From NCBI GenBank assembly GCA_014799465.1, contig JAAVHZ010000043.1, forward strand, positions 62,001-126,000: a DNA stretch of 64,000 nt, given 5' to 3'. The translations under genes were made by a program, and so were the position numbers. The notes below the pieces were generated by a model. The model was not told the DNA's origin. It saw only the letters and a list, made by a program, of their open reading frames with translations, and ran no database searches. This DNA comes from Lachnospiraceae bacterium. Lineage in GTDB: Bacteria > Bacillota > Clostridia > Lachnospirales > Lachnospiraceae. This document shows, piece after piece, positions 62,570-64,000 of this stretch; positions within the stretch are counted from its first letter, which is position 1, and every line of letters begins with the position of its first letter.

Positions 62570-63058
62570 ATGAGTGAGATTATTAAAGTTGGAATGGCTG
62601 ATATGAAGGTATGTAACGCACCGGATGGTTTAACAACACTGGGTTTGGGGTCATGTGTAGGAGTAACGATGTATGACCCGATTACAAAGGTAAGTGGTAT
62701 GCTGCATCTTATGCTGCCTGATAGTACTCACATAAGGAATAATCAAAATATTGCGAAGTTTGCAGATACCGGGATAAAAGAATTATATAATTGTATGCTT
62801 AAGAAAGGTGCATGTGCCGGCAGAATTGTGGCTAAAATAGCTGGTGGTGCACAGATGTTTTCATATGGCGGAGGAAATAGCGAGATAATGAGTGTGGGTC
62901 AGAAAAATGTAGAGGCAACTAAAAGGATACTGTCTGAGCTCAAAATCAAGATAATAGCTGAAGACACCGGACTTAATTATGGAAGAACCATTATTTTTGA
63001 CTCACAGACCGGCAATCTTAAAATAAGAGCAGTAGGAAAGCAGGAGACTATTATTTAA
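62570..63058 (+). CDS. cheD: Chemoreceptor glutamine deamidase CheD
   Basis: The 162-aa CheD has the catalytic Cys-His region (TLGLGSCVGVTMYDPITKVSGMLHLMLP) and AKIAGGAQMF, DTGLNYGRTI. Deamidates receptor Gln and is regulated by CheC. Follows cheC by 3 nt. Confidence 0.95.
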   Translation: MSEIIKVGMADMKVCNAPDGLTTLGLGSCVGVTMYDPITKVSGMLHLMLPDSTHIRNNQNIAKFADTGIKELYNCMLKKGACAGRIVAKIAGGAQMFSYGGGNSEIMSVGQKNVEATKRILSELKIKIIAEDTGLNYGRTIIFDSQTGNLKIRAVGKQETII

Positions 63059-63073
63059 GAAAGGCATTTTAAT

Positions 63074-63352
63074 ATGAATAGAACTAGGTATATTCCGGCT
63101 ATAGTTATGCTTACGTCAGGATTTGTTGTCAGCATAGTTACTTTTATAAACAAGTATTCGTTGAGAGGGGCACTCGAAACCATTTTTTTTACGATGCTCG
63201 GATTTCTCATATTGGGATATATTATAAAATTCATTGTAAATAAATTTATTATTCTTCCTATGCTTAAGGAAGCAGAAGAGGAAGCATCAGAAGAGATAAA
63301 TGAAGAACTTGAGAATGAAGAAAGTGAAGAAGAGCTGAAAGCAAGTGTATAG
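63074..63352 (+). CDS. Small membrane protein between cheD and sigD
   Basis: Unrecognised 92-aa protein with two membrane helices (about residues 7-25 and 36-60), followed by a very acidic C-terminal tail of Glu/Ala/Ser. Start ATG 63074 has AAGAAAGG upstream. In B. subtilis, cheD is directly followed by sigD, so this is an insertion relative to that order. It may be an operon accessory with a motility or membrane role; nothing in its sequence defines one. Confidence 0.72.
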   Translation: MNRTRYIPAIVMLTSGFVVSIVTFINKYSLRGALETIFFTMLGFLILGYIIKFIVNKFIILPMLKEAEEEASEEINEELENEESEEELKASV

Positions 63353-63378
63353 AACATGTGACCGGAGGTGTAACCTGA

Positions 63379-64000
63379 ATGACTGAATCAGAGCGTAATA
63401 AATTATGGGATGAATATTCTAAAAATAAAAGCATAGAAATCAGGGATAAAATCATATTGGAATATGCATCTTTGGTTAAAATAGTTGCAGGAAGACTTAG
63501 CATGTATCTGGGATATAATGTAGAGTATGAGGATCTTGTAGGATATGGAATATTTGGACTTATAGATGCTATAGATAAATTTGATATAGATAAAGGAAAT
63601 AAGTTTGAAACATATGCAAGTCTCAGAATACGGGGAGCTATATTAGACCAGATTAGGAAGATGGATTGGATTCCCAGATCTCTGCGTCAGAAACAGAGAA
63701 AGATTGATACTGCCATCAGTGAATTGGAATTATCGAAAGGACGGACACCTACAGATAAGGAAGTGGCTGACAGTCTGGGAATATCGGAAGAAGAATATTG
63801 TACATGGCAGGGACAGACAAAGGTGTCTAATCTTATGTCGCTGGATGAATTTGTAGAAACAACAGGAGAAAAAAATGTTGAACCTGTTAAGTCATCGGGC
63901 AGAGAGCAGCCTGAGACTGTGGCCGAAAGAAATGAGTTAAAAAAAATACTTGCCGAAACACTGGATGTTCTTACGGAAAAAGAAAGAAAAGTGATTTTGT
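63379..64000 (+). CDS. sigD: Flagellar sigma factor SigD/FliA (3' end cut by window edge)
   Basis: Begins at ATG 63379 with SD CGGAGGTG (63363-63369) and runs off the window, giving about 207 residues. Region 2 has LVGYGIFGLIDAIDKFDIDKGNKFETYASLRIRGAILDQIRKMDWIPRSLRQKQRKI, typical of SigD/FliA. Region 3 follows, and region 4 starts at TLDVLTEKERKVI. Directs late flagellar and chemotaxis genes; it closes the fla/che operon, as in B. subtilis. Downstream anti-sigma or SwrB genes are out of view. Confidence 0.92.
   Translation, partial: MTESERNKLWDEYSKNKSIEIRDKIILEYASLVKIVAGRLSMYLGYNVEYEDLVGYGIFGLIDAIDKFDIDKGNKFETYASLRIRGAILDQIRKMDWIPRSLRQKQRKIDTAISELELSKGRTPTDKEVADSLGISEEEYCTWQGQTKVSNLMSLDEFVETTGEKNVEPVKSSGREQPETVAERNELKKILAETLDVLTEKERKVIL

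Overview
This window is a low-GC, Gram-positive (Firmicutes/Bacillota) chromosome segment. All credible genes lie on the + strand. Two blocks keep Bacillus subtilis-like gene order (ireB-ruvX-yrzB-yrrL-yrrM-yrrO and dprA-topA-codY-flgB...sigD). The flagellar operon has a clostridial arrangement, with flbD-motA-motB-fliL together, and a sporulation-type sigma K is present. Family Lachnospiraceae is the best guess; genus and species cannot be fixed from sequence alone. No rRNA, tRNA, CRISPR, IS element or prophage was seen.

Layout. (1) 78-6946: housekeeping genes: tRNA methylthiotransferase MtaB, IreB, the RuvX/YqgF nuclease, a DUF1292 protein, RNase J, a YlbF-type protein, a cut-down MltG-like membrane protein, the tRNA methyltransferase TrmR and a U32 (TrhP-type) protein. 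It ends at a strong terminator. (2) 7038-8139: a SigK-like sigma factor without a pro-sequence, overlapping a coiled-coil protein with a C-terminal J domain. (3) 8282-26975: a complete type IV pilus locus: PilB, PilT, PilC, two near-identical tandem pilins, prepilin peptidase, a PilM-PilN fusion, PilO, three further prepilin-like proteins, an 823-aa PilX-like protein and a 1916-aa secreted or anchored protein. A strong terminator closes it. (4) 27350-32999: ComM, DprA, TopA and CodY. (5) 33173 to the window end: a roughly 31-kb fla/che operon from flgB to a sigD/fliA gene cut by the window edge.

How it fits together. The pilus genes encode extension (PilB) and retraction (PilT) motors, the inner platform (PilC, PilM-N, PilO), pilin processing (PilD), a likely major pilin (12946-13395), minor pilins, and two large proteins that could sit at the tip or on the surface. 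ComM and DprA next door suggest, but do not prove, a link to DNA uptake. The fla/che operon supplies basal body, export gate, hook, stator, switch and a CheA/W/Y/B/C/D signalling core. CheR, CheV, flagellin, FliD and receptors are not in the window. CodY directly upstream of flgB matches B. subtilis synteny and would allow nutrient control.

Most worth a second look: the 1916-aa protein with three apparent repeats of a Rossmann/flavodoxin-like module; the PilM-PilN fusion; the codon-usage split between the two pilins with a perfect hairpin between them; a dispersed palindromic repeat present twice (27012-27137 and 33008-33066) with conserved arms and different cores; an ATG-TAA start-stop overlapping the codY start; and the MltG-like protein that has lost its catalytic domain.
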